DNA from: JBDTMT01 sp033764095
GTDB taxonomy: Bacteria > Desulfobacterota > Binatia > HRBIN30 > CADEER01
Reading direction: 5' to 3'
Assembly (NCBI GenBank): GCA_033764095.1
Contig: JANRJF010000068.1
Span: 1-64,000, forward strand
Length of the DNA stretch: 64,000 nucleotides
Below are positions 1 to 8,269 of this stretch, piece after piece. The translations under genes were made by a program, and so were the position numbers. The notes below the pieces were generated by a model. It was not told where the DNA came from. It did not search any database and worked only from the letters and a program-made list of their open reading frames with translations. How positions within the stretch are numbered: position 1 is the first letter of the stretch; every line of letters starts with the position of its first letter.

Positions 1-94
1 TCAACGCAGAGACGCGTATCCGCTGTGGGCGCTTATATGCTTTCTATCTGTGGTTCTGCTCGGCCCCCTCTGCGTCACCGCGTCTCTGCGTTGA
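1..94. repeat. Palindromic intergenic element, family A, copy 1
   Basis: Bases 1-16 (TCAACGCAGAGACGCG) are the exact reverse complement of 79-94, giving a 16-base terminal inverted repeat around a non-coding core. The right arm carries the heptamer CTCTGCG twice (68-74 and 84-90). A related copy lies at 25932-26036. The left arm starts at the first base of the window, so the element may extend further. It ends 13 bases past the stop of the minus-strand DUF1214 gene. Confidence 0.75.
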
Positions 95-107
95 ATCATC
101 GCCGCGC

Positions 108-1394
108 TCACCAGTCGGGGCGGGCGAAACGCAGGCGGACGCCGTCGCGGCGATCCTCGATGACCGCCGCGCGTTCCTCGGGCGTGACGCGGCGGCTGTC
201 GGCCGGCAGATGCGCGGCGAGCTCGGCGCGCGGCAGCAGGCGCAGCCTCGGCACCGGCGTCTCCTCGGCAAGGTTCCAGCGGAAGATCATCGAGCCGTCG
301 ACGTGGCCGACCGGATCGAGCCAGTTGGCGAGGCCCGGGTCGTCGTGCGTCACCACGGCGCGGAAGACGCCGTCGGCGTCGATCACCGCCTGATGGCCGT
401 TCAGGCTCGACTGGTGGTTGGCGTAGTCGAGCGACTCGAGCCAGAAGTTGCACAGGTCGACGCTCCAGTACCTGGCGCGCGGCACCGGCACCTCCAGCAG
501 CAGCGCCTGGTCGGCGGCGACGCGGAAGTAGCAGGCATAGGCCGCCTGGTGCTTCATCGCACCCATTTCGGTGCCGCCGAACGGCGTCGGCGGAAACGCG
601 TTCAGGCAGCGCTCGCGCTGCGCCACCGCGGTGAACAGCCACAGGTCGACGCTGGCTTCGAGGTTGGTCGCCACCGCATCGAGGCGGCGCGCGAAGAACG
701 CGGCGTCGAGGCGGCCGTTCTGGGTGCCGCGCCGGCCGGCGTCGATGCGATCGATCCACAGCGGCGACGGACGCTCGCGCGCCCAGTCGTAGAAGAACTG
801 GCGGATGAAGATCCAACGCGCGCCGGCGTCGAGCGGCACCCAGTTGCGCGGCCGCGGCGGGCCGCCGATGACCACCTCGAAGCGGCCGTCGGCGTCGATG
901 TCCCACTCGTCGGCGTGCGCGTTGGCCAGCGTGCGGATGCCGGCGGCGACCTGCAGGCCGAGGAAGTGCACGTTGCCGCGCCGCCCGCGCAGCCAGTAGG
1001 TCGCGCCCGCCGCGAGCGGAATGGTGGCGTACAGCGCGTCGGGGCAGTCCCAGCCGAACTTGTTGCGCCGGTCCATCCAGCGCAGCGTCGGACGGTCGGG
1101 GTCGACATCCTCCAGCGCGACGTCGAGCGCATTGCGCAGCAGGGTCGCGACGTAACGGAAGCCGTCGGCGCGCGTCAGCGCATCGTCGGGTACCGCGACG
1201 CCGCGGATGCGCTCGTCGAGCGCCGCCAGCCGTTCGCCGAAACGCCGCCAGGCGCGACCGTCGAGCAACTCGGCGGCGCTGCCCTCGGCCCAGTGGTCGG
1301 CGCGCAGGATGTTCCAGTTCAACCAGCGGTCGTCGTGAATGAGCTGCGCGCCGAGCGCGGCGTCCTGCGATTGCGGCGACGATGCATCGGCCAT
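108..1394 (-). CDS. DUF1214 domain-containing protein
   Basis: A 428-residue protein with no signal peptide or membrane segment. The C-terminal third (about 280-395) matches the DUF1214 pattern as I know it: a W-x(4,5)-NFW-type strand followed by SLNGHQ, a DPG/NWLDP turn and a GSMIFRWN strand. The biochemical role of the family is not established; members are common in mycobacteria and other lipid or steroid degraders, often next to sulfotransferase-family genes, as here. The sulfotransferase lies 9 bases upstream on the same strand, so the two are probably co-transcribed. The ATG at 1394 fits this spacing. Function assignment beyond the domain name is not possible. Confidence 0.85.
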   Translation of the reverse strand: MADASSPQSQDAALGAQLIHDDRWLNWNILRADHWAEGSAAELLDGRAWRRFGERLAALDERIRGVAVPDDALTRADGFRYVATLLRNALDVALEDVDPDRPTLRWMDRRNKFGWDCPDALYATIPLAAGATYWLRGRRGNVHFLGLQVAAGIRTLANAHADEWDIDADGRFEVVIGGPPRPRNWVPLDAGARWIFIRQFFYDWARERPSPLWIDRIDAGRRGTQNGRLDAAFFARRLDAVATNLEASVDLWLFTAVAQRERCLNAFPPTPFGGTEMGAMKHQAAYACYFRVAADQALLLEVPVPRARYWSVDLCNFWLESLDYANHQSSLNGHQAVIDADGVFRAVVTHDDPGLANWLDPVGHVDGSMIFRWNLAEETPVPRLRLLPRAELAAHLPADSRRVTPEERAAVIEDRRDGVRLRFARPDW

Positions 1395-1403
1395 GCGGGC
1401 TCC

Positions 1404-2552
1404 TCACGCCTCCAGGCGCAGCGCAAAGTGCTGCGTGTAGTCGCGGAAGGCATCGCGCACCTCGTCGATCCGCAGGCCGAACTCGGCCAGCGTGTAGGGC
1501 AGGGCGCCGTGCTTGTGTTGCGGGTTGTCGGCCGACCAGGCGCGCATGGCGCGTTCGGCGGCGGCGGTGAACGGCAGCTCGACGCGCGCGTAGAGCGCCG
1601 CGACGGTCTCGATCGGGGCCGCCACCAGGTCGTGCATGAAAACGTCGGCGAAGCGCGCCTCGCCGACCTGACGGCGAAAGGCGAGGGCGCGGCGAATCGC
1701 CTCCGACCAGAACGCCAGCTGCTCGCGCCCGAGTTGGTGCGGATCGAACTGGTCGGTCTGCATGCTGCGGATGATCGAGATCAGCTTGCACACCGATGCC
1801 AGCACGGTGGCCGGATCGCGATGCGTCCAGACGATGCGCGCCTCCGGGTAGACCGCGACGAACGCATCGAGGTGGCAGAGGTCGGGCGGGCTCTTGAGGT
1901 GCCAGCGCAACTTGGAGTGGCGCCACTGCAGCAGCTGCAGCACGCGCTGGTGATGGCGGTAGGCCGGCGCCATGTCGCAGTCGAGCCACCAGCGCAGGTA
2001 GCTGGCGACGCGCGCCATGCCGTCGAAGTGCTGGGTGCGGAAGTGCTGGCCGAGCAGATCGATGTTCTCGGTCGGGCTGGTCGCGGTGCCGTCGTACATG
2101 CGGACGAAGTCCGGGTTGTCGCGCAGCATGGCGTTGCGCGCGTCGGTGACGGCGATGCGCGGATCGCTGTCGTAGGTGGCGGCCTCGGGCGGTGGGGTCG
2201 GACGCTGCGACTCCCACATCAGCAGCGAGCGGGTGTCGGGATCGGCGGCGAGCAGATTCGACAGCGCCGTCGTCCCGGTGCGCGGCAGGCCCGTAATGAA
2301 GATGGGTCCGCCAATCGCCTGCGCAGTGATGTCGGGATGGCGGCGATGCCAGTCCTCGACGCGCAGCCGTTCGCTCAGCAGGCTGCCGAGCGTGAACTGG
2401 TGCGCCATCTCACCGAGCGGATTGAGCGCGGCGTCGCGCGCCAGCGACTCGACCAGCACGTCGAGGCCGTCGCGGAAGGTCGGGTCGCCGAAGTCGTCGA
2501 GACCGGTCTCGGCGCGGGCGCCGTCGAGCAGATCCTGCGTCGTGAGCGGCAT
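1404..2552 (-). CDS. Sulfotransferase family protein
   Basis: A 382-residue cytoplasmic protein of the PAPS-dependent sulfotransferase superfamily. The 5'-phosphosulfate-binding loop GLPRTGTT is at residues 88-95, and a later WTHRDPATVLAS segment fits the 3'-phosphate-binding region. The family normally moves a sulfuryl group from PAPS to hydroxyl groups; the substrate here is unknown, and this bacterial subgroup (beside DUF1214) may not be a classical sulfotransferase. I chose the ATG at 2552 because the reading frame upstream of it has no domain character and would run into the divergent gene's leader. It leads a two-gene unit with the DUF1214 gene. Confidence 0.85.
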   Translation of the reverse strand: MPLTTQDLLDGARAETGLDDFGDPTFRDGLDVLVESLARDAALNPLGEMAHQFTLGSLLSERLRVEDWHRRHPDITAQAIGGPIFITGLPRTGTTALSNLLAADPDTRSLLMWESQRPTPPPEAATYDSDPRIAVTDARNAMLRDNPDFVRMYDGTATSPTENIDLLGQHFRTQHFDGMARVASYLRWWLDCDMAPAYRHHQRVLQLLQWRHSKLRWHLKSPPDLCHLDAFVAVYPEARIVWTHRDPATVLASVCKLISIIRSMQTDQFDPHQLGREQLAFWSEAIRRALAFRRQVGEARFADVFMHDLVAAPIETVAALYARVELPFTAAAERAMRAWSADNPQHKHGALPYTLAEFGLRIDEVRDAFRDYTQHFALRLEA

Positions 2553-2700
2553 CGGTCTGATCCCGCCCGCCCTGCTATACGATCGCGGCGCCGCGGCGGA
2601 AGCGGCGTGGCGATTTTCGAAACGTCCGTCTCGCAATTCGTTTCGCGTCTTGACGGCGTTCGGATGATCGGTGAACACCGCCACTAGGGAGGGATCCTCG

Positions 2701-3810
2701 ATGGCCGACCGCATCGTCTCCGCCGATTCGCACGTCAATCCGCCGAAAGATCTGTGGGTGCGCGACGTGCCGTCGCAGTTCAAGGACCGCGCGCCGCGCG
2801 TCGAGTCCACCGACATGGGCGACTTCTGGATCGTCGACTCGGAGATCAGCGGTGCGATCGGGCTCGATTCGTCGGCCGGCCGCAAGCCGGAGGAGTACAA
2901 ACCGCACGGGCTGACCTACAAGGATATGCGGCCGGGCGCCTACGATCCGAAGGCGCGGCTGGAGGACATGGACACCGACGGCGTCGACGCCGAGGTGCTC
3001 TACTTCGGCGGCCCGGTGACGCAGTACGCCGCCGATCCCGCCCTGCGCCGCTGGGTGGTGCAGCGTTACAACGACTGGATGGTCGAGCTGTCGAAGGCGG
3101 CGCCGCGCCGGCTGATCGGCCTGGCGCACGTGCCGCTGGTCGACATCGACGAGGGCTGCGCCGAGCTCGAGCGCATCGCCAAGCTCGGACTGAAGGGGTT
3201 TCACTGCGATCCGTTCCCCGACGAGCGCGGCGGCAAGCCGCTGTGGGATCCCGCCTACGAGAAGTTCTGGTCGTTGATCGAGGAGACCGGCCTGCCGCTC
3301 AGCTTCCACATCGTCGGACCGCGCAATGCCAACGTGCGCGCGACGTTCATGAACCCGACGCCGGGCATCAAGGAGACGTTCATCGCCATCGCGCCGCTGT
3401 CGATCGTCGAGGTGGTGTCGACGCTCACCTTCACCGGCATCCTCGAGCGCCATCCGAAGCTCAACTACGTGCTGGTCGAGTGCGGCATCGGCTGGATCCC
3501 GTACTTCCTCGAGCGCATGGACCAGACCTTCAACAAGCACCGCTTCTGGACCAAGTCGGTGATCACCGAGAAGCCGAGCTTCTACTGGTACCGGCAGGGG
3601 CACGCGACGTTCATCCAGGACCTCGCCGGGGTCGCCGAGCGCCACCGCGCCGGGCTGAAGAACGTCATGTGGTCGACCGACTACCCGCACTCCGACAGCA
3701 CCTGGCCGAAGTCGCGCGAGGCGTTGGACGCGCACTTCAAGGACGTGCCGGCCAACGAGCGGGCGATGATCGCCGGCGGCAACTGCGCCGCGCTCTACGG
3801 GCTGAGCTGA
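2701..3810 (+). CDS. Amidohydrolase family protein (amidohydrolase_2 type)
   Basis: A 369-residue TIM-barrel metal-dependent hydrolase. The N-terminal metal motif has the form DSH (residues 9-11) instead of the usual D-x-H with a small middle residue. A C-terminal TDYPHSD segment (about 326-332) supplies the conserved Asp of the family. Family members hydrolyse or decarboxylate ring compounds in aromatic and hydrocarbon breakdown; the substrate here is unknown. GGGAGG sits 8 bases before the ATG at 2701, which sets the start over an in-frame ATG 30 bases upstream. It is divergent from the sulfotransferase, and a terminator-like hairpin follows its stop. Confidence 0.9.
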   Translation: MADRIVSADSHVNPPKDLWVRDVPSQFKDRAPRVESTDMGDFWIVDSEISGAIGLDSSAGRKPEEYKPHGLTYKDMRPGAYDPKARLEDMDTDGVDAEVLYFGGPVTQYAADPALRRWVVQRYNDWMVELSKAAPRRLIGLAHVPLVDIDEGCAELERIAKLGLKGFHCDPFPDERGGKPLWDPAYEKFWSLIEETGLPLSFHIVGPRNANVRATFMNPTPGIKETFIAIAPLSIVEVVSTLTFTGILERHPKLNYVLVECGIGWIPYFLERMDQTFNKHRFWTKSVITEKPSFYWYRQGHATFIQDLAGVAERHRAGLKNVMWSTDYPHSDSTWPKSREALDAHFKDVPANERAMIAGGNCAALYGLS

Positions 3811-3816
3811 TCGTCG

Positions 3817-3838
3817 GGGCGCGCCTCTCGGCGCGCCC
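3817..3838 (+). terminator. Hairpin after amidohydrolase gene
   Basis: Perfect 9-base-pair stem GGGCGCGCC/GGCGCGCCC with a TCTC loop, starting 6 bases past the stop. No T-run follows, so this is either a non-canonical terminator or a stabilising 3' hairpin. Confidence 0.5.
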
Positions 3839-4020
3839 GTGTCTGCGGACACCCGTGTCGACGCGGGCGCGGGCGGGGCAAGCCCCGCCCCTACGCCTGT
3901 GGCATGCGGATCGTCACGTCGTCGCGGGGCGCCGCGTCGGCCTCCTGGCGCGGGGGGCGTCACCGAACCGACGCTCTCCCGGACTTCGTTCCGGGCATAT
4001 TCGCGCCTTACGGCGCAGGC
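3839..4020. repeat. Hairpin-rich intergenic stretch
   Basis: Four further short palindromes follow one another: GTGTC/GACAC at 3839-3852, GGGCGGGGC/GCCCCGCCC at 3871-3890 (followed by CTACG, a REP-like motif), CCCGGA/TCCGGG near 3978-3995, and GCGCC/GGCGC just after 4000. No convincing gene lies in 3811-4084. Confidence 0.5.
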
Positions 4021-4084
4021 GGCGGGTCAGCCGAAAGTGCGGATCGCCAGCGCCTCGGTACGGCGGTTGCTCTACGGCCTGCGC

Positions 4085-4516
4085 ATGCGATGGGGCTGGT
4101 TGCTCATATGCTGTCTGACCTCGCCGGCTGCGGTCCTGGCCGAGTGGTACGAGTGGCGCGACGCGAGCGGCACCCTGCACGTCGCAAATCAGGTGTCGAA
4201 CCCGGCGGTCGTCACCAACTCGTTCTCGCGCCTCGAGTACGGCACCAAGGGCCGCGCGGTTGACGGGACCGCCGCCGCGGCGCCGGCGGACGCGGCCGCG
4301 GCCGCTGCGGCCGGCAGCTCGCCAGCCCATCCGAGCGACGATCGCCGCCAGCGCCTCGAGCACCGGCTGCGCAGCAATCTCGCCCACCTGGCGCTGCTGC
4401 AAGCGGCGCCGGGCGGTGATGCGGGCCGCGCCGAGTTGCAGAACACGTTGACCGACGCGGTGCGCGCCGACCGCGCCGCGCTGGCGGCGCTGGCGCAGGA
4501 CGAGCCGGCGCCGTGA
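4085..4516 (+). CDS. DUF4124 domain-containing secreted protein
   Basis: A 143-residue exported protein: a hydrophobic signal peptide (residues 1-19, likely cut before EWYEW), then a short DUF4124-type segment (WYEWRDASGTLHVANQ, about 21-36), then an Ala-rich linker and a charged, probably helical C-terminus (85-143). DUF4124 proteins are small periplasmic proteins of unknown function. It is the first gene of the minor-pilin operon; the GTG of the next gene overlaps its TGA. This makes a role in pilus biogenesis plausible but unproven. The start is the ATG that begins the signal peptide; codons upstream fall in the hairpin-rich spacer. Confidence 0.7.
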   Translation: MRWGWLLICCLTSPAAVLAEWYEWRDASGTLHVANQVSNPAVVTNSFSRLEYGTKGRAVDGTAAAAPADAAAAAAAGSSPAHPSDDRRQRLEHRLRSNLAHLALLQAAPGGDAGRAELQNTLTDAVRADRAALAALAQDEPAP

Positions 4517-4887
4517 CGGACCAGAAGGGCATGGGGCTGATCGAGGTCATCGTCGGCCTCGGGCTGCTCGCCGTCTGCATCATCGGCATGAACGCGCTGG
4601 TGATGTCGCTGATCCGCGGCAACCTGAGTGCGCGGCTCACCGACCAGGCGAGCCGGCTGGCGCAGACCAAGATCGAGGAGTTGCGCGGCGCCGGCTACGA
4701 CAAGGCGACGGTCGGCAGCAGCACCGATCTGTGGTGGTCGGCGGCCGCCGGCGGCAGTGTCGCCTTCCAGCGCACGACGACGATCGCCGCCGGGCCGGTG
4801 GCGAACACGCGCGCGGTGACGGTGACGGTCAGCTGGACCGACCGCGGCAAGCGCAGCGAGACCTTCACCTCGGAGCTGGCGCCGTGA
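4513..4887 (+). CDS. pilV: PilV-like type IV pilus minor pilin
   Basis: A 124-residue prepilin. The class III signal is short: basic leader MTDQKG, cleavage expected after Gly6, then MGLIEVIVGLGLLAVCIIG with Glu at position +5 of the mature protein. The +1 residue is Met instead of the usual Phe. The rest is a small globular beta-rich domain as in PilV/GspI-type minor pilins, which prime pilus assembly with PilW and PilX. It begins with GTG overlapping the TGA of the DUF4124 gene, and its own stop overlaps the PilW-like start, so translation is likely coupled. Confidence 0.8.
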   Translation: MTDQKGMGLIEVIVGLGLLAVCIIGMNALVMSLIRGNLSARLTDQASRLAQTKIEELRGAGYDKATVGSSTDLWWSAAAGGSVAFQRTTTIAAGPVANTRAVTVTVSWTDRGKRSETFTSELAP

Positions 4888-5627
4888 AGCGTTCGGCACA
4901 CCGCCTCGCCGGCCGCGCCGGGCTGACGCTGATCGAGGTGCTGGTGGTCGCCGGGCTGCTCGGCGTGGTGATGAGCCTCGCGTACGGCAGCGTCATCGCG
5001 CAGATGCGCCGCCACGCCGGACAGATGCTGCTGTCCGAGGCGATGCACTCGGGGCGCAGCGCCTTCAACGTGCTCACCGACCAGATCGAGCTCGCCGGCT
5101 TCGGCGTGCCCACCGCCAGCACGCCGAGCAAGGCGCCGATGCTGGTCACCACCGACCCCACCAAGCTGAGCTTCTGGGTCAGCACGCGCGCCGTTCATTC
5201 GTACCTCACCGCCGCGGCGGCGCTGGGGGCGACGACGGTGAAGCTGTTGTCCACCAGCGGGTTGAAGGTCGGCGGCACGGTCTACATCGCCGACGCGACG
5301 CGCTGGTACAGCGGTACGATCAGCGCCGTGCGCAACGACGCGATCGACGTGAAGCCGGCGCTGACCTACAACTTCCCGGCCGGGTCGTCGCTCACGCCGG
5401 TCGAGCTGGTGACCTTCGACTACGCCGACGGCGCGCTGCGCCGCAACGGCAAGGTGCTGATCCCCAACGTCACCAGCCTGGCCTTCACCTACGATGCGAA
5501 GACGCCGGCGGCGGTGCGCATCGTGACCGTGGCGCTCAGCGTCCAGACGCGCGCCGCCGAGGCGCGCGTCGGGCGCCGCACGGTCAGTCTGGCGACGCGC
5601 GTCGCGCCGCCGCAGCTCGCCCTGTGA
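4884..5627 (+). CDS. pilW: PilW-like type IV pilus minor pilin
   Basis: A 247-residue prepilin-type protein. The leader MKRSAHRLAGRAG is followed by LTLIEVLVVAGLLGVVMSL, with Glu at mature position +5, the mark of a prepilin peptidase substrate. The C-terminal domain is strand-rich, as in PilW/GspJ. The start is a GTG overlapping the TGA of pilV; longer upstream reading is an out-of-frame extension inside pilV. Its stop in turn overlaps the GTG of the next gene. It is expected in the inner membrane and, after processing, at the pilus tip or pseudopilus. Confidence 0.8.
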   Translation: MKRSAHRLAGRAGLTLIEVLVVAGLLGVVMSLAYGSVIAQMRRHAGQMLLSEAMHSGRSAFNVLTDQIELAGFGVPTASTPSKAPMLVTTDPTKLSFWVSTRAVHSYLTAAAALGATTVKLLSTSGLKVGGTVYIADATRWYSGTISAVRNDAIDVKPALTYNFPAGSSLTPVELVTFDYADGALRRNGKVLIPNVTSLAFTYDAKTPAAVRIVTVALSVQTRAAEARVGRRTVSLATRVAPPQLAL

Positions 5628-6874
5628 CCGCGATGCGCCGGCGACGGCTGGATCAGCGCGGCTCGGTGATGACGCTGGCGCTCGGCTTCCTGGTGGTGCT
5701 GCTGGTGATCGCCGCCGGCGTGCACAAGCTGGTGCTCGGCCAGCTGCGCTCCGCCGGATCGCTGCGCCAGTCCATCGCCGCCCAGCAGATGGCCGAGGGC
5801 GGCGTGGCGCGCGCGCGCGCCTGGTTCTCCTCGATCAGCTACCAGATGCCGGCGTCGACGCAGCTGGTCAGCGGCGTGCCGACCAAGCTCGCCAGCAACA
5901 AGGCGGCGGTGGTGCTGCCGACCAATCACCCCGACGCGTACACCGACGCCTACGGCACCGCCCGCAAGGGCGTGGTGGAGGGCTACAAGGCGGTGCTGAC
6001 CAAGCAGACCACGTCGCTCGGAACCTACGACGTGACCGCCTCGCTGATCGCGCAGGAGCCGGAGACCTGGGAGACGCTGGCGACCGCGCAGGTCGGCGGC
6101 GTGAAGCGCGTCGTCGGCGAGCTGCTGATGCGCGAGGCGCAGGTGCTGTTCTCCGACGCGCTGTTCGGCGCCAACGGGGTCAGCCTGGTCGGCAACGCCA
6201 GCACCGACGGTTACGACGCGAGCCTCGGCGGCTATGGCGGCGCCAACCTGTTCGACACCGGCAGCGTGCGCAGCAACCTCGGCATCAGCCTCAGCGGCAA
6301 CGCGACGGTGCGCGGCGACGCGATGCCGGGCCCGACCAGCACCGTCAGCCTGAGCGGCAACAGCAAGGTCACCGGACTGACCGACCCGGCGAAGAGCGAC
6401 AAGGCGCTGGCGCCGGCCAGCGTGCCGGCCAACGCCGTCGCGCTCGGTGAGCTGAAGCTGAGCGGCAACTCGACGCGCACGCTCAGCGCCGGCACCTACG
6501 TCGCCACCTCGCTGGCGATCTCCGGCAACAGTGAATTGATCATCAACGCCGCCGCCGGGCCGGTGGTGCTGTACGTCACCGGCGCGATCGACATCAGCGG
6601 CAACGGGATCAGCAACGCACTCAAGCCGAAGGACTTCAGCCTGGTGCAGGTCGGCGGCGCGTCGGTGCAGTTCTCCGGCAACGCCGTCTATACCGGCACC
6701 GTCTACGCCCCCGAGTCGGCCCTGTCGGTGAACGGCAACGGCGTCTTCTTCGGCTCCTACGTCGGCGAGTCGGTGAATCTGAACGGCAACGCCGTCATCC
6801 ACTACGACCGCTCGCTGCGCTCGTTGAGCGGTCCGCCCGGTCCGCTGCGCGTCGTTGCGCAGTGGCACCAGTAG
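5624..6874 (+). CDS. PilX-like protein with C-terminal repeat domain (DUF7305-like)
   Basis: A 416-residue protein: one N-terminal membrane helix (about 16-37) of the PilX_N type, lacking the +5 Glu of true pilins, then an alpha/beta region. From about residue 185 the protein is built on a repeated SGN/NGN ladder (SLSGNAT, SLSGNSK, KLSGNST, AISGNSE, DISGNGI, QFSGNAV, SVNGNGV, NLNGNAV), spaced like rungs of a beta-helix, resembling DUF7305. GTG at 5624 overlaps the pilW stop; an ATG at 5633 is the alternative. It ends the pilin operon. The ladder suggests a surface-exposed or polymerising tip domain (inference). Confidence 0.75.
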   Translation: MTAMRRRRLDQRGSVMTLALGFLVVLLVIAAGVHKLVLGQLRSAGSLRQSIAAQQMAEGGVARARAWFSSISYQMPASTQLVSGVPTKLASNKAAVVLPTNHPDAYTDAYGTARKGVVEGYKAVLTKQTTSLGTYDVTASLIAQEPETWETLATAQVGGVKRVVGELLMREAQVLFSDALFGANGVSLVGNASTDGYDASLGGYGGANLFDTGSVRSNLGISLSGNATVRGDAMPGPTSTVSLSGNSKVTGLTDPAKSDKALAPASVPANAVALGELKLSGNSTRTLSAGTYVATSLAISGNSELIINAAAGPVVLYVTGAIDISGNGISNALKPKDFSLVQVGGASVQFSGNAVYTGTVYAPESALSVNGNGVFFGSYVGESVNLNGNAVIHYDRSLRSLSGPPGPLRVVAQWHQ

Positions 6875-6903
6875 GCGGCTGGCGCCGTTTCGGCGCCAGC
6901 CGC
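6875..6903 (+). terminator. Strong hairpin directly after the pilin operon
   Basis: Perfect 13-base-pair stem (6875-6887 with 6891-6903) closed by a TTT loop, beginning on the base after the TAG stop. No T-run follows. Most likely the 3' end structure of the pilin operon mRNA. Confidence 0.6.
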
Positions 6904-6907
6904 GCAT

Positions 6908-6990
6908 ATCGCCTATCGCCTATGGCCTATCGTCGGAAAAAGCAGAACGGATCTTCCGACGACAGGCGATCAGCGACAGGCCATAGGCGG
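6908..6990. repeat. Palindromic intergenic element, family D, copy 1
   Basis: Left arm (6908-6939) contains GCCTATCGCCTATGGCCTA and ends in TCGTCGGAA; right arm (6953-6990) begins TTCCGACGACAGG and ends CCATAGGCGG. The arms pair imperfectly around an A-rich centre. A shorter relative is at 14642-14681. It is non-coding and lies between the convergent pilin operon and MetE-like gene. Confidence 0.6.
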
Positions 6991-7040
6991 TCTGAGGCCG
7001 CGATGGGTGGTCGGCGGCCGGGCGCGAGCTCCAGCGGCGC

Positions 7041-8201
7041 TCAGAACAATCGCTGGCTGGCCAGCGCGGCGCCGTCGCGCAGCGCGCGCAGCTTCTCCCA
7101 CGCCACCTCGTGCGCCACCGCGCCGAGGCCGGCGGCGGTGTCGAAGCCGCAGTCGGTGCCGGCCAGCACGCGGCGCGGGTCGCCGACCGCGTCCGCCGCG
7201 CTCTCGAGTCGTTGCGCGACGACCTCGGGATGCTCGACGTAGTTGGTGGTCGGATCGATGACCCCGGCGATCAGCAGCCAGTCGTCGGGCAGGCGATGGC
7301 GGGTGAAGCACCGGTGCTCGTGGGCGTGGCGAGGGTTGGCCAGCGAGAGCACCAGCGCGCCGACGCGCGCCTGGTAGAGCAGCGGCAAGAGGTCGTCGAG
7401 CGGCGTGTCGAGCGTGTGCGGCCCCTCGTAGTTGCCCCAGCAGAGGTGCAGGCGCACCTGCGCCGCCGGCACGTGGGCGAGCGCGCGGTTGAGCGCCGCG
7501 ACGTTCGCCTCGACCCAGGCGAGAAAGTCGCGCAAGGGGCGGTCGGCGAACGAGGTGTGGCGCTCCATCGCCAGGTCGGGGGCGTCGATCTGCAGCACCA
7601 GGCCGCGCGCCGCCACCGCTTCGTACTCCGGCGCCATGGCGGTCGCGACCGCGTCGCGGTACTCGGCCTCGCTGGCGTAGTGCGCGTTGCGCATGGCAGC
7701 GACGATGATGCCGGGCGAGGCGGCGGTGACGAAGCGCTCGGCGAACGGCGTCGGCGCCGCGGCGCTGAGGCGCAGCAAGCGGTCGAGCTCGGCGGCGAGC
7801 GGTGCGCCGTCGGCGTGGTGCACCGGACCGATCGCCTGCGGCGTGCGCAGCAGGCTGACCATGTCGCGCTGGAGCTCGGGCAGCTTGAGCTGCAGGAAGC
7901 TGGGGAAGGCGACCAGGTCGCGCATGATCGGCCGCTGCTCCTGGCCGCCGAAGCCGGACAGGCGGTCGCGCACGTAGGTGATGAAGCTCTCGCGGCCCTG
8001 CTCGCCGTCGTTGCCGACGTCGATGCCGCAGGCGCGCTGCTGCGCGATGACCTCGCGCGTCGCCGCTTCGACCGCCTCCGCCAGCGCCCCGGCGTCCACC
8101 GCCGCGCCGCGGCTCTGCGCCACCAGCAGGTCGACCAGTGCGCGCGGCCGCGGCAGGCTGCCGGCGTGGGTGGTGAGGATGCGCTCGGCGCTGTGCAACA
8201 T
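7041..8201 (-). CDS. MetE C-terminal-like zinc methyltransferase (COG0620 type)
   Basis: A 386-residue barrel protein matching only the catalytic C-terminal half of cobalamin-independent methionine synthase. The N-terminal LTTHAGSLPRP segment is typical of this stand-alone class. Likely zinc ligands are His252 and Cys254 (HLCWGNYEG) and Cys351 (GTDCGFDT). Stand-alone relatives include epoxyalkane:coenzyme M transferase and methyl-transfer enzymes of C1 metabolism, so the acceptor thiol and donor are undetermined. The ATG at 8201 is preferred over an in-frame start 39 bases upstream because the extra residues are not conserved in kind. It is divergent from the phosphatase lipoprotein gene. Confidence 0.8.
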   Translation of the reverse strand: MLHSAERILTTHAGSLPRPRALVDLLVAQSRGAAVDAGALAEAVEAATREVIAQQRACGIDVGNDGEQGRESFITYVRDRLSGFGGQEQRPIMRDLVAFPSFLQLKLPELQRDMVSLLRTPQAIGPVHHADGAPLAAELDRLLRLSAAAPTPFAERFVTAASPGIIVAAMRNAHYASEAEYRDAVATAMAPEYEAVAARGLVLQIDAPDLAMERHTSFADRPLRDFLAWVEANVAALNRALAHVPAAQVRLHLCWGNYEGPHTLDTPLDDLLPLLYQARVGALVLSLANPRHAHEHRCFTRHRLPDDWLLIAGVIDPTTNYVEHPEVVAQRLESAADAVGDPRRVLAGTDCGFDTAAGLGAVAHEVAWEKLRALRDGAALASQRLF

Positions 8202-8269
8202 GCGGCGGTCTGATACAGGGCGTGCGGGTGGCCCGTCCACCGCGCGGTCGCCATGTGGAGGAGGTGGGA

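Noticed and set aside
2553..2670. A sulfotransferase N-terminal extension reaching 2900
   Set aside because: It would run across the divergent amidohydrolase start and adds residues with no family likeness.
210..2687. An 825-codon open frame opposite DUF1214 and the sulfotransferase
   Set aside because: Same mirror-frame effect; low-complexity composition, no start signal, and both opposing genes have clear motifs.
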